64,000 nucleotides of DNA from Mesostigma viride (GCA_009746045.1 RPFO01000213.1:11073593-11137592), one strand, 5' to 3'. Shown: positions 37,222-49,679, numbered from the stretch's first letter. A program made the numbers and translations. The notes: a model not told the origin generated them from the sequence alone.

Positions 37222-39230
37222 CCTTCGTAACACTATTAAATTAAATTAACTTAAATAAATTATAACATGCCTCCGTTGGGAGATCATGTGGCACATATTC
37301 CTTGATGGGTGTGGAGGTGGAGGAAGCCGCGTAATCGAGCTAACCTAACTCTAAGCTATCTAGTCTATAAAATCCTAACTACCCTACTCAGCAAAACGCC
37401 CCTTCCTCTGGGGGGGGGGTGGCTTGCCCACAGGGGCTGGCGTGTGAGCCTGGACAATCTTCTGCCACCGCTTCTTGTTCTGCATGGCAGTCCAAAGAAG
37501 GGAGAGGGAGTGGATGCGGTGTTCAAACTGAGCTGGGACCACTAGGTCGGCCAGCAACATCTGGGTGTAGTTCATGGCAGGTTTACCTAGCTTCCTGAGA
37601 ATGTCCTTGGGGCCAGGCCAGGTCAAAATATGCCGCCCTGGCTGGCCAAGCCGCTGGGGGCCGGCCAGACCAAGGGCGGTGTCAACCTGGCTGGTGTGAG
37701 CAAGATGTCCTACAAATGCTATCCTACGCTGCCTAATCTCGTCCGAAATACGAGGCATACCATGATACAAAGACTCTAATGACCTACGCTGGGAAAACCC
37801 TACATTCAGGACCTGTCGGAGCATCCTGTAAACCGTGCCGTCTAGCTTAGCTGCCAGTGTGTCCGTGAGTGTCCACGCTTCGGCGCCATACGTGAGCACC
37901 GTGAGGACGAGGACCTTGAAGAGCATGCGCTTGCGGTGCTCGCCCAGGCCCTTCGAGCGCCAGTAGGTGTTGAGCGAGCGGAGCCTGGCCCAGGCCAGGC
38001 CGATGCGGATGTCCACATCGTCGGCGGTGTCAGGGGGCATGCTCCCCAACAGTTTGAAGCGGTCACGGAACGGGACCTCCGTCCCGTCGAGCAGGAGCGG
38101 CAGCGGTGGGCGTCTGGAGGCCCCGGCCAATCACCATCGCCTCAGTTTTGACACTAATCTCCAACCCCACCGCCCTCGCCTCCAAGCCCAGACAGTCCAG
38201 CCAGGTCTGAATGTGCTCGGGGCGCGCGATGAGGGTGGTGTCGTCCGCATAAATTAGGTCGGCCAGGCGGTAGCCAGTGCCAACCCCGCCGTGCTCGCGC
38301 TTGTTAAGGATGTCCAAGCCTGGCTCGAACCCCTTAAGAGCAGTAAAGCGCGCATGCACGTGCCCGGCGCATGGCGTGATTAAATTAAATTAAATTAATT
38401 TAATTTTAATTATGACAGGCCTCCGTTGGGAGATCATGTAGCACATATTCCTCAAGTGATGGGTGGTGGAGTGGGGAGAGCCGTGTAATCGGACTAACCT
38501 AAAGCTAATCTAGCTAGTCTAGAAAAATCCTAACTACCCTACTCATCAAAACGCCTCCTCCTCTTGGGGGGAGGTGGCTTGCCCACAGGGTCGGGCGTGT
38601 GAGCCTTGACAATCTTCTTCCACCGCCTCTTGTTCTGCATGGCAGACCAAAGAAGGGAGAGAGAGTGGATGCGGTATTCAAACTGGGCTGGGACCAGTAG
38701 GTCATCCAGCAACATCTGTACGTAGTTCGTGACATGTCATCATGGCGTAATCCACAACAATAATGAACAGGTATGGTGACAGGACACAACCTTGCCACAC
38801 CCCGTGGTGAAGGGGGAATGGTGGGGTGGTGCCTTCCGCAGTCCGCACTACTGCCTGTGAGCCCTCATACAGTCGACGAATGGCAGCAATAAACGCTGGT
38901 GGTACCCGATCCAGAGCTAGAATGGCCCAAAGAGCCTCCCAGAGGACCGTGTCAAAGGCCTTGATATAGTCGACAAAAATGAAGACCAGCGGCAGACCAT
39001 CAGGGCAAAGGCGACGCACCTCCTCCATCAACCGGCGCGCGACAAATACAGCCATGACAGTGTTACGACCACGGCGAAAACCCATCTGAGACTCACCCAG
39101 GTGTGGATCCAGCGCGGCACGGAGCCTGTGCAGCATCATGCCCATGAAGACCTTCAGCGCGGCTCTCTGGAGGCAGACACCCTGATAGTTACCGGGGTCA
39201 GCAGCAGATCCCTTCTTGAGCAGAGCCCTT
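37222..39230 (-). mobile_element. 5'-truncated LINE with RT domain, nested insertion inside
   Basis: On the minus strand, from about 39230: an RT with motif A FVDYIKAFD (about 38960-38990), motif B GVWQGCVLSPYLF (about 38770-38810), then a 363-bp insertion, then the catalytic YADD (about 38250) and a long C-terminal region ending at the stop 37384-37386. A 3' UTR and an AATTTAATTT-type tail reach 37222. RT enables target-primed reverse transcription. The 5' end is truncated near 39230, so endonuclease and ORF1 are absent. The C-terminal frame is open for 248 codons, so decay is modest. The LINE clade was not determined. Confidence 0.85.
38370..38748 (-). mobile_element. LINE 3' fragment inserted in the RT of another LINE
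   Basis: The 363-bp insert (38378-38740) is flanked by the 8-bp duplication CATGGCGT (38370-38377, 38741-38748). On the minus strand it carries the end of ORF2, 3' UTR and AATTT-type tail, very like the fragment at 13986-14232 and related to the 3' end of its own host. It splits the host RT between motif B and the YADD motif. Confidence 0.85.
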
Positions 39231-42138
39231 CATATTAGCTGCATGTACATTGCATAAATTGTGCTACTAAATCTAATTCAGTTAGGTTGACGAGACTGTG
39301 AGATGGATATGGACAGGGGTGATGCAATGAGTTTGAGTCATCATATCAACTAGATGTCTCATTGGCATCAACGAGAGACGTTGCAGGCCTGACCGCAGTG
39401 CTAGCTGTCCACTCGAGATTGTGTCATGTGGCTAGCTAGCATGCTTGAAGGATTGGACAAGCCGCTGCGCACCTTGCGTGGCATAGAGAAGCGCCCATGT
39501 GGGCCACTGGTGCAAAAATAGAGGCAAATTAAATTCTACCCTTTGTTTATTCAATATCAGCCACACTGCTGTCAGCCACAGTGCTGACACACTCAGCCAA
39601 GTTGATGTAAAATAAAGCTCTTATCCAACTTTTAAGAACAGGGGATCAGGCAGCATGTCCAGCTATGCTGTACATGCCTGCTCGATCTTCCAAGAAAATG
39701 ACATGCGCAGCACCCATGATCAAAACTGAGTTGACCAGCGGCTGCAAGGGAGCTAAAGTAACTAAATATATTACTCCCCGCACAGTAGGAGCATATAATT
39801 ATGCTCGAAAAAGATTGCCACGTAATCTCACCCTACCCTGGGCCATTCTGTCCGAATACATTCCAATTAAGAGCAGAAATCCTTTCCGTTTGAAAGCAAA
39901 ACCAGAGTGCCACCTCGATCCGCTGCCCGTGCTGCTATGTCGACCAGCTCGAGGAGCGTGCACAGTGATTTATAAGCCCAAGTAACAATGTTACCGCAAC
40001 TACTATCTTAATGAGACAACCACTATTGAAAAGTATATCAATGAGACAACCAGCGCAGTCCACAGGCACGCGCCTTCAATTAATTAATTAAGTACGTCCG
40101 CGTGTTGGTCGACTATAAGTACCCCTTCTGGGGCGACCCCCTTGCCTGGCGATGACTGGGCGAGGAGTTGCGGTGGCCTCGACCAGGTAGCACCTCCCAC
40201 GGTGCCAATCCCACTATGTCACTCGGTGAAAGACGCTGCCATGTCCCCATGGATGATGGTGACCGGGCAAGGCCCATGGTGGCCTACTCCGCTGCCCACA
40301 CGTCTCCAGGTCCATCGTGCTGCTGCCACATGTCCCTGATCCAGGTCAATGCCCACACTTCGGTACGGCAAACGTGTGTGGCCTTTCTTACTAGTTAACG
40401 CGGTTTGGCGTAGTCTCCATGCCTTTCATGTCCCTCCATTCCCTTCCTGCGGCCAAGCGTTTCCCCATCCGAGTTAGAGCGGGTCAACCGACCCCATCTG
40501 CGATTGTATGGGCCGGGGTTGCGGATTTGTACACTTTACCATGGCGCCCTTGCCCCCCCCCTGAGAAAAGGCCAAGGCCAGGATGACAAGGCACTTGATA
40601 CAGAGGTCGTGCGCCCAGTGTGGTGCCCTGTGCTAGCAGGGCAATTTCGCTGCACTGTTGAGGGTTACGTGCTGCACTTGGGACGCGGAGGGCAATAGCT
40701 GCGCCCGCAGGGAACGCTGGAGGGGCTGCAAACGGTTACAGCGCTGGAGGGGGTGAAACCAGGAGTGCATTGGCATTTGCGGCTGCGGAAAAGGCAGTTT
40801 GGAAGCCCAGGTGGCTTTTCCCCCCCCTTCCCCCTTCCCCCCTTTTCCCTGAGCCGCCCCAGGTGGCAGGGCGACGCAGCAACAGGATGGATGCAAAGTA
40901 GCCATGATGGACGCATGGCGTACCCTGGTGCAGCATGGCTTGAAGGGATGATTTAGATGAAGTGTGTAACCTGTCATTTGCTTTACAGGGCCAGCACCGG
41001 CAGGGCTGTGAAGTCACCATTCTTTGCGCCCTGGCCAGGTTGTGTATCCCCGCCAGTACCCATCGTCAAGGTCATCAAGTGCCGCGCTGTTTGAGCGCAA
41101 CCATTGCCAGAAGGGCCCAGGCCTCGCTGAGTCCCATCCGTACCTTTGCAAGGCAACCACCCAGTTATAGTGACCAGTGGGTTGCATGCTATCCCTTTCC
41201 AAGGCAACCACCCAACAGTTATAGTGACCAGTATAGTGACCAGTGGGTTGCATGCTATCCCTTTCCAAGGCACCCCCCGTGAGACAGCAACAAGGGCCAA
41301 CCTTCCCGTAAGCCAAACCCGTTTGGGTTTTCTCGCAAAGTCGGGGACTTCTCTGAGGGGCATGGCCCTGATCTATTCCCAGGAAGGGCAACTGGTCCAG
41401 CAGACGCCCCAACATATTTCAACACCGAAAAGAACACGGGGGGGCCAGGCCAGTCATGGAAAGATTTTACGCCAAACGTGCCAGGCCGTCGCGTGCACAC
41501 AGACCGGAACAAGGAATCTTCGCAGCCTTTCTTGTTGGCAGTTCCGTGTGGACTAGTGGCGCAACAGACTTCCCGCCAGGAAAACCCGAGGAACCGGTGG
41601 AGAAAAAAAAGGGGAAGTCCTTGGGGAAACCTAAGAGCCGCGACTGCGGTCGTGTGGGCGAATACGGGGCATGATTGCCGTGGGGTTGGCAAGAGCTTAC
41701 GGGGTGGTTGGCACACTTGAAGCGCTGGTTTGCACGTCGCAGGGACGATGCTTGCTATTCCACGTTTGGCAGCATCAGCTACTGCCTAGCTGCCCCCGAG
41801 AGGGTGGTGACGAGTGCCCCCCTCTCTCTGGATGACGGGGGGTGCAAGCAACAGCTGGCACCGCCAGCTGCGATACGATAGGCCGGCACGTGTCGTTGAG
41901 CCGCCGCCGACTATAGTGCTATGTGCAGTCGCACACAATCACCAATCATGGCCAGGTTCCATCACCGTAAGCTGGGGTGTGTGTGATCAGCGCGCTCTGC
42001 GCCCCCCCCCCCCCCCCCCCGCGCGCCCCCCCCCGGCATCGCCCATGTCCCATGGCCGTCTTGTCCTTCCCTTCTTCCCGGGGTTGGTTTCCGAACTAAT
42101 TCTTTCCTTCGCGCGTTCCTTCGTATCCCTGATGCCCC
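39231..42138. other. No gene recognised; short tandem duplication and C-run
   Basis: No supported coding region. A segment containing TTATAGTGACCAGTGGGTTG is duplicated in tandem at about 41150-41272, and a 19-bp C-run lies at 42002-42020 with a second shorter run just after. Confidence 0.5.
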
Positions 42139-42567
42139 ATGTCCGATTCCGCCAACGCCACAATCGTCATCGAAAACAATCATCATCATCATCATCATCA
42201 TCATCCCCATCCCCATCCCCATCATCATCCCGCCTCCGACCCCGCGGGCAGCCCCCTGCTGGCCGACGCGTCGCGCCCACCCCGCTCGCTCACCTCACCG
42301 CCCTCTCTGCTAATGCTGCCACCCATGCTCATGAGATCTCTGCCACCGCCACCACCCACACGGGACCTGACCGCGGTGGAGGCAAGGGAAGCCCTGCCAC
42401 TGGCGGCCTCTGAGGGGAGCGCCCCCGCCCCCGCCCCCGCCCCCACGCCAGCCCCAGGGACCCTGCGCGCCGCGTCGCCTAGACAGGCCTCCCTCGGCGT
42501 GATGCCCGCGACCAGCGTCATGAGGGTGGCCACGTCTGCGGCCGTGCGGCGGGGGCCAAAGTTCTGA
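42139..42567 (+). other. Low-complexity open region, coding status unclear
   Basis: A 142-codon frame starts ATG at 42139 and contains poly-His from a CAT tract (42180-42230), then Pro/Ala-rich sequence. Other frames on both strands are also open because the DNA is GC-rich and repetitive. I do not recognise a product and cannot choose a strand. Confidence 0.25.
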
Positions 42568-42768
42568 TGGGATGAAAACACAGACGGCGTTGGGTGGAAG
42601 AGTGTGGAATGTGGACGTGACAGCATGTGTTGATGGGTGAGTGAGTGGCGGGGGCCAACGTTCTGATGAGGTGGCGGGAGGCGGCGGTGGGGAACGAAAA
42701 AGATAGGACGGAGACATGCAACAACAAGGTGAGGTTGGGCAGAAAAGATGGAAGAGAAAGGAAGGAGC

Positions 42769-43908
42769 AGGGGATGGGAAATAAAGGTGGGAAACAATAT
42801 GATGATCAAAGTAGACATGTTAACTAGGGGATGGGAAATAAAGGTGGGAAACAATATGAGGATCAAAGTAGACATGTTAACTAGGGGATGGGAAATAAAG
42901 GTGGGAAACAATATGAGGATCAAAGTAGACATGTTAACTAGGGGATGGGAAATAAAGGTGGGAAACAATATGAGGATCAAAGTAGACATGTTAACTAGGG
43001 GATGGGAAATAAAGGTGGGAAACAATATGAGGATCAAAGTAGACATGTTAACTAGGGGATGGGAAATAAAGGTGGGAAACAATATGAGGATCAAAGTAGA
43101 CATGTTAACTAGGGGATGGGAAATAAAGGTGGGAAACAATATGAGGATCAAGGTAGACATGTTAACTAGGGGATGGGAAATAAAGGTGGGAAACAATATG
43201 ATGATCAAAGTAGACATGTTAACTAGGGGATGGGAAATAAAGGTGGGAAACAATATGAGGATCAAAGTAGACATGTTAACTAGGGGATGGGAAATAAAGG
43301 TGGGAAACAATATGAGGATCAAAGTAGACATGTTAACTAGGGGATGGGAAATAAAGGTGGGAAACAATATGAGGATCAAAGCAGACATGTTAACTAGGGG
43401 ATGGGAAATAAAGGTGGGAAACAATATGAGGATCAAAGTAGACATGTTAACTAGGGGATGGGAAATAAAGGTGGGAAACAATATGAGGATCAAAGTAGAC
43501 ATGTTAACTAGGGGATGGGAAATAAAGGTGGGAAACAATATGAGGATCAAAGTAGACATGTTAACTAGGGGATGGGAAATAAAGGTGGGAAACAATATGA
43601 GGATCAAAGCAGACATGTTAACTAGGGGATGGGAAATAAAGGTGGGAAACAATATGAGGATCAAAGTAGACATGTTAACTAGGGGATGGGAAATAAAGGT
43701 GGGAAACAATATGAGGATCAAAGTAGACATGTTAACTAGGGGATGGGAAATAAAGGTGGGAAACAATATGAGGATCAAAGTAGACATGTTAACTAGGGGA
43801 TGGGAAATAAAGGTGGGAAACAATATGAGGATCAAAGTAGACATGTTAACTAGGGGATGGGAAATAAAGGTGGGAAACAATATGAGGATCAAAGCAGACA
43901 TGTTAACT
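42769..43908. repeat. 57-bp minisatellite, 20 copies
   Basis: Twenty head-to-tail copies of a 57-bp unit (GGGGATGGGAAATAAAGGTG and so on) differ at only a few fixed positions, such as GAGGATC/GATGATC and AAAGTAG/AAAGCAG. Since 57 is a multiple of three and one frame on each strand lacks stops, 403-codon and 558-codon frames result, with a 19-residue repeat on each strand. No independent evidence of translation is visible. Confidence 0.95.
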
Positions 43909-44755
43909 CGTCGTCTGTCCCAACTCAGTCCTCACAGGTGGGTTAAAAAACAGGGGTAAAAAAGTAAAGGTAGAAAGCATAACAAGACAAAATTAGAGAC
44001 AAGAATGGGGAACAAGGTGGGTATCAATTATCAAGGTTGAAAAGCAAAGGTAGAAGCTAAAAATAGAGAAAAGAATGGGAAGTAAAGATGGGAAACAAAA
44101 ATGAGACTCGGAAGCAACGATGGAAGATAAAGATAGGAGACAAGAATGGGGAAAACCGATGCAGACCACAAGCACCACCTTGTCGCCTTGTAGGGCTTGA
44201 CACCATAACTCACTCCCCCCTTTCCTACCCACACACTCTGTCCATCTGAGAGGAGACATCATCAGCACGCTTTACTTTTCTGTACTTTCCACTTAAAATA
44301 CCTATTATTGGCCCTGAGTCCCCATTCGCGGTCTCTACCTGCTAGTGGCATTATCTATCAAGTATCGGTGCTATGTAGCGATTATATAGTCCCTATCCAT
44401 AATCGGCACGTTCTTTCTATCTATTCTTGGTACTTTAGAGGCTTTCTAGGCTCAGACACCTCCCCTCCAATCGCCTTGACGATGGATGGGTGCACGAACT
44501 CTACCTATTTACTGCTCTCTACCTATTCTAGGCACCACTTTATCTGCCCATGTACCCCCCAACTGACATTCATAATCGACCACGCCCTCCCCTTAACACT
44601 GGATTCGTGCGCAATCACACTCGGTAGTCGACACATGCACTTTGTGTAACTTGCCAGTACATAGTACATAATGTTCAAGTTGACCTTACCTTGATAACTA
44701 ATTGATTGATTATATGATTAATATTGGTTGATAATTATTTGACGAGTGGCCTCAC
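43909..44755. other. Purine-rich flank and probable 3' region of the glycosyltransferase gene
   Basis: Degenerate purine-rich sequence resembling decayed minisatellite runs to about 44160. The donor at the end of the glycosyltransferase exon implies that at least one further exon lies to the left, but I could not identify it. Confidence 0.4.
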
Positions 44756-47700
44756 CTTGATGATCGACAGGTGTGCCGCCCGCGACGTCATCTCCCACAC
44801 GTCTCGTCGCCGGTACAGCGCGGCGACCGCCCGCGCAAACTCCACCGGGTCGTCTGTGGCAAATCCAGGGGCCACATCCAGACCTCCAGGCAACAACACG
44901 CCGCCCGCATTCACGCCCCCCGCGGCGCCCACCGAGGCCACCGCACCATCGGCGGACATGGACGCCACGGATGATGCAGCGAGGGCACCGATCAGCTTGG
45001 CAGAGACCCGATGGCTGCCATCTCCGTGTACCGTTGCTGATGATGACGATGACGATGACGAATCCCCTGCTCCGTCCGGCCCTCCTCCCAGGACCCCATT
45101 GCCTCCCCCGGCACTTGCACTTCCACCAAGCAAGCCGCTCCCTCCCCCTCCCCCCTCCCCCACGAGCCCAGGGCAGATCTCGCTCCCCCCCAGCAGCGCG
45201 TCCAATTGCTGCGCGACACCTGGCGTGCCCCGCGCCGGCCGCCCCTTTCCTGTCGGCTCCTGCGTGAGGAGGAGCGACGCGCCAGCGCGCCCCGTCGCGA
45301 CAGGTGGCAGCCCCGCGGCCATCGCCCGCAGCGCGCCCTCGTCCACGCCCGACCCACCCTGCAGGGGGGCCACGTACACGCGGAACCGATCGAACAGCCC
45401 GCCATCCCTCTCCTCGGCCACTGCGGACTTGGGCAGGAAGACGACCGCGCCGGACTTGGCATTGGGCATCGCCTCGCGCGTCTCCTTGGGCCAATCGGAG
45501 CCCGCCACGTGGAGCGTCGCGCCGCGCCCGAGGCAAGCGTGCAGCCGCGGCCACACCTCGGAGAGGTACCAGGCGACCGAGGCCTCGGAGACCGGGTCGT
45601 TGCCATTTGCCAGAAATAGCAACCCTGACCGGGCGGCCCACCGGCTCGGCGATCGGTCTTGGGGATCCACGGCATCTCCCGGCGATGCTATTAATAGACC
45701 GCTATCCTTGTCGCCGTCGCTATTAATAGACCGCCAGTCGGGCACGCCAAAGCTCCTCGCGTCCTCGGGCAGCAGCGACGCGGCGTGGGTACCACCGACC
45801 GTCACCGCCTCCGCAGCCGCCGCTGCTGCTGCGGCGGCAGAGAGCATGGCCGATGATGACAAGGTGGATGGGTTCTCGCCGCTGCCATGGCCTCCGGGGC
45901 CCCCGCCGGAAGATCCATCATCTGCGTGGTCGGACCCTGGACCATGCCCTGTAACCCCCCCGTTACTGCTCCCACTTTTACCATCCCCCCCGCTAACGCC
46001 GGGACCGCCGCTTCTGCCTCCTCCTCCCATGAGATTACCGTTACCATACCCTTTCCTGCCGCCGCTGCCACCGTTCCCCCAGAAGTTTGCGGATGCCAGC
46101 AGCGAGTGCCGCAGGACGAGCATCGCGGGCCTCTCGGCTGCCTTGATGTGCCGCCGCAGAGTGGCCAGGTCGCCCTTGGCCGCCACCAAGGCCACGTCGG
46201 CCGCGCGGTAGATCGCCAGCTCGCGCTGCATGAGCGCCTCGTCGGCCGCGTCGTCCTGGGGGGAGGAGGACCCAGTGGGGGAGTGGCTGCTGGCCTCCCG
46301 TTTACTGGCGATCGGCACCGACTCGCCGGCCGCATCACCCTTGCTGCCACCGCCACTCCTGCCACTGCTGCCACCGCCACGGCTGCCATGGGAAGTGCTG
46401 GCGTCCGTCACTGTGGGATCAGCCGAGCGCGAGGCCGCGGCGCCTCTGCGCACGGCGGATGCTTGCCGAGAGGACATGGAAGGATCTGCGGCTGTTGCTG
46501 CTGAGGACGCGGTGGATGATGCGGGCTGGGGCAGTGATGATGATGACAGCTGGGCGCCTCGCGTCGCGCTGGCCGCACGAGCCCCCCCCGTGGATAAGGA
46601 CAGGGAGGCGGCGAGCAGTGCCCTGCGCGCATGCCCGGCTGTGCCAGCACTATTGCCAGCAACCCTGCCAGCAATATTGCCAGCATTACTGCCAGCATTA
46701 GCGGCGCGACCGGCGGCCCCGTTCATGGTCGCAGAGGTGTCCGTTCCCATGCCGCCAGAGGCTGCCTGCTGCATGTTATTATTATTGTTGCTGTTGCCGG
46801 CTCTAGCGGACCCGCGTGCGTGCGTGCGTGCCCCTTCAAAAGGCAGTGGCCCGCGCGGCTCGACTCTTGACTCTCGCGGGTCTCCTCGTCGCGTGTGCAA
46901 GAAATGGATGCGGTCGGACATGACCACCACGCGCGTGGAGGGAGAGGAGCTGCGGATGGTGCAGAGGAACTCTTCCACTGCGCTGTTGCTGCCAATCACA
47001 TCAGTGCCGTGGTGGCTGGCTTGCGAGGCCATCGGGGAGGAAGAGGGAGGGAAAGTTGAAGAAGCTAAGAGAGAGGAAGACGAAGATGATGAGGATGACG
47101 ACGATGATGATGATGACGAGGATGATGAGGAGGATAAGGAGAAGGCATCACCTGGATTTTTGTTGATGCCGGCGCCAGTGCTACTTCCCAAGCTGGCACT
47201 GGCGGCCCCCACGCCCATGCCATGGGAGTCACCGCTAGCAATCGCTGCTTCGCCACTGCCGGCCGTAACGAGGCCATCCCTGTCCGGCGGCCCCAGCCGG
47301 TCTACCCCCATCGCAGCCGCAGGGCTGTGCCACGGGAACACGAGCGGCAGCAGCGCGACCTCAAAGGGCATGAAGTGGAGGAGGAGCCGTAGCTGGGAGA
47401 TGGCGTGGCCATGGTCATGCTCCGAGGACGGAGACGAGTAGGAAAAGGAGGAAGAGGAGGAGGAGAAGGACGAGTTGGATGCTGCGGCGGATTTCCCATG
47501 GGGTGGGTCGGACTGGGTCACGAGGCAGCCGGGACCCTTGCAGGGGATCCCGATTCGCGACAGCTGGCGCAGGTGCGCTGGGGTCACGTAGGGCCTGGCC
47601 TTCCACGCGTACAGGACGACGCCATGGTGCTGCTCCCGCAGGATCTGCATCAACTGGAGCACCCTGGCGTCTAGGGAGTTTGCTTCGGGGCAGGGGACGC

Positions 47701-48451
47701 TCGTGTGGATGACGAGGATGGAGGCGGCGCCGCCCTCTCCGCGGTGCATGTGGACCAGGGCCAGGCACATGGTCAGGAAGAAGAGGAAGAGGGAGAGCGC
47801 GTGGAGGGGCTTCCTCCGGGCGGCCAGGACTGCAAGGGTCGCGGTGCGCTTGGCCTGCCGCCACTTGGCGTCCAGCCGCGGGTGGGCCTCGAGCGTGTGC
47901 GCCCACCATTCAGAGGAGGAGGCGGAGGAGAGGGCATGGCGCGCAAGGGCGGGGTATTCGCCGATGGGAGTCGCCGCGAGCGTACGCGCGGCGTCCCCGG
48001 CGGCGGACGCGGCGACCCCCGCGGCGGACGCGGCGACGCCCGCGGCGGACGCGAGGCAGGCGGAGGCTTTGGTGACGCCATCCCTCACGTCGTTGAGGGT
48101 CACGGACCTCGCGGAGGTGGATGCCTTGATGACGCCGTCCCGCGCTTTGCGTGCATAATTGTAAAGCTGAGGCGAGGCTTTTTCCAAAGCATCTACTACC
48201 TTTTGGAAATGGGGAGTCGCTTGCTCCCAAACGTCGGCTACCTTGCCACAGCCGGGAAGCTTCGATGTCCTCAGCGCGAGCGGCACGGACCAGACAGGAG
48301 GGGGTTGTGAGGGCCGTTCCTCGGCCACAACTTGCGGCACGGACCAAGCAAGATCACTGTCCAACTCTTCCACATCGGTAACAACCTGTGCAGGCTCGCT
48401 CCTGCATATTGCTTCCGCCGAATCCGCTGGGCGGTCGTCGGCATGCTCCAT
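44756..48451 (-). CDS. GT4-like glycosyltransferase, type II membrane protein, 3' exon(s) missing
   Basis: The ATG at 48449-48451 opens 1232 codons, ending exactly at an AAG/GTGAGG donor (GT at 44754-44755). An Ala-rich amphipathic N-terminal region precedes one membrane span, LSLFLFFLTMCLALVHM (about 217-233). A GT-B N-terminal start follows (ILVIHTSVPCPEANSLDARV, about 246-265). Long Ser, Gly and Ala tracts, including a run of over 20 Ser, separate this from the C-terminal GT-B half (about 940-1232), with LLFLANGNDPVSEASVAWYL, APLQGGSGVDEGALRAMAAG and a DDPVEFARAV stretch. GT4 enzymes transfer sugar from a nucleotide donor; the single span suggests Golgi or ER. The classical E-x7-E pair is not evident. 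Donor and acceptor are unknown. Confidence 0.75.
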
Positions 48452-49085
48452 CAGCCGAGAATGCCGGCAAAGGCTTTAAGACGAGCACGCCGCCCTCTAG
48501 GGCGGGCCAAAGCCGGCAAGGAAGCGAAATGCATAAACAATATTTACGTGCAACGTTCGCAACATTCCAAAAACTGCCATGCCAATCGTTCGGTTCTCAC
48601 CAATTTTCTACGTCGTTGCGAAATGCAAATTGCCAATATACCTAAAAGCAAACACGAAATTATGGCGGCAAACGGATGCGGCAGCAAAAGCATGCGGAAT
48701 ACTCCCAGCTAAGTTCAGCATACGGAGATCGTAGTTGCGCGTAGCTTCTGGGCCAGGATCTATACGTTTCTGCGGGCTCAAGCCACGCGGTTCAACCACA
48801 CTGGGACCACCGCGGTGCCTCGCCAACGGTGGGCACCGCATGGCGTGCCATGAATGACCTGTCACCTTCGTGGTGGGGACGAAATCGCTTTTCCCGAACG
48901 TTTCCCTCACAAAACCACGAAGGCAGGCTGCCGGATATAGAGCGCGGGGGTCAAAAGAAAAAGCAACGTTCCAGCGAGCGCGTGAAAATGTTTGTGAGAC
49001 GCCACTGCTGCTAGCCTCGTTAGGCGGAACTGCACACCGCAGGCGGCATTGTTTGGTGGATCAGGCAGCATTCAGGCCGAAGGAA
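48452..49085. promoter_or_regulatory. Divergent intergenic region between glycosyltransferase and Rac-like genes
   Basis: 634 bp separate two start codons that point away from each other, so both promoters must lie here or within 5' introns. I could not identify a TATA box or other defined site with confidence. Confidence 0.4.
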
Positions 49086-49679
49086 ATGGACGGGGAGCAG
49101 CTGAAATGCGTGGTGGTCGGGGACGGTGGCACGGGGAAGACGTGCATCTTGATGTCCTACACCACTAATATGTTCCCTAGAGATTATGTCCCTACTGTTT
49201 TTGACAACTTTAGTTCGAACGTGCCTTATGGAGACACGATCGTCAATCTAGGGTTATGGGATACAGCCGGCCAGGCTGGTTATGGCCGTTTGCGGCCCCT
49301 GAGCTATGCCAACGCGCACGTCTTCCTAGTAGTCTTTGATCTCACGAACCAGCAGAGTTTTGAGAACGTTTCGAAAGAATGGATCCCGGAGCTGAAGCGG
49401 TATTCCCCAGACGTGCCTATTGTTCTCGTGGGCAACAAGACGGATTTGCGGGACGATCCCGACAATGCCTTTTTCAAGGAAAATCCGGACGCCGTCAGAA
49501 TCACGGCCGAACAAGGGAAGGCTCGTGCCGACCAAATTGGTGCCTTGTACGTAGAATGCAGCGCGAAGACGACGCAGGGATTGAAAAATGTCTTCGAGAG
49601 CGCCATCCGGGTTGTGCGTGATCCCACAACAAATGGCAAGAAGAAGCAGAAAGAAAAGGCGTGCTGCTCTCTCATGTGA
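49086..49679 (+). CDS. Rac/Rho-family small GTPase, intronless
   Basis: A 197-residue Rho-family GTPase, close to the usual size. Visible motifs are the P-loop GDGGTGKT (about 11-18), switch I with [14 protein letters not shown] at the start of switch II, NKTD for guanine specificity, the Rho insert helix (about 125-137), ECSAK, a Lys-rich stretch and the C-terminal CAAX box CSLM preceded by another Cys, suited to prenylation and membrane attachment. Rac proteins switch between GDP and GTP to control actin, vesicle traffic and oxidase activity. Switch II reads GQAGYGRL where Rac/ROP have GQEDYDRL. The frame is open upstream, but this ATG gives the normal N-terminus. There are no introns, unlike its neighbours. 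Confidence 0.93.
   Translation: MDGEQLKCVVVGDGGTGKTCILMSYTTNMFPRDYVPTVFDNFSSNVPYGDTIVNLGLWDTAGQAGYGRLRPLSYANAHVFLVVFDLTNQQSFENVSKEWIPELKRYSPDVPIVLVGNKTDLRDDPDNAFFKENPDAVRITAEQGKARADQIGALYVECSAKTTQGLKNVFESAIRVVRDPTTNGKKKQKEKACCSLM

Noticed and set aside
40500-41800. Several overlapping 100-150-codon frames
   Set aside because: Frames on both strands are open by composition, with no domain, no splice logic and no repeat of protein character.
42225-43959. 403-codon plus-strand and 558-codon minus-strand repeat proteins
   Set aside because: Both arise from the 57-bp minisatellite, whose unit happens to lack stops in one frame on each strand; nothing supports translation.
44724-47441. 495-codon and 403-codon plus-strand frames opposite the glycosyltransferase
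   Set aside because: They are Pro/Ala-rich antisense shadows of GC-rich sequence, with no domain and no conserved pattern; the minus strand carries the recognisable GT-B halves.
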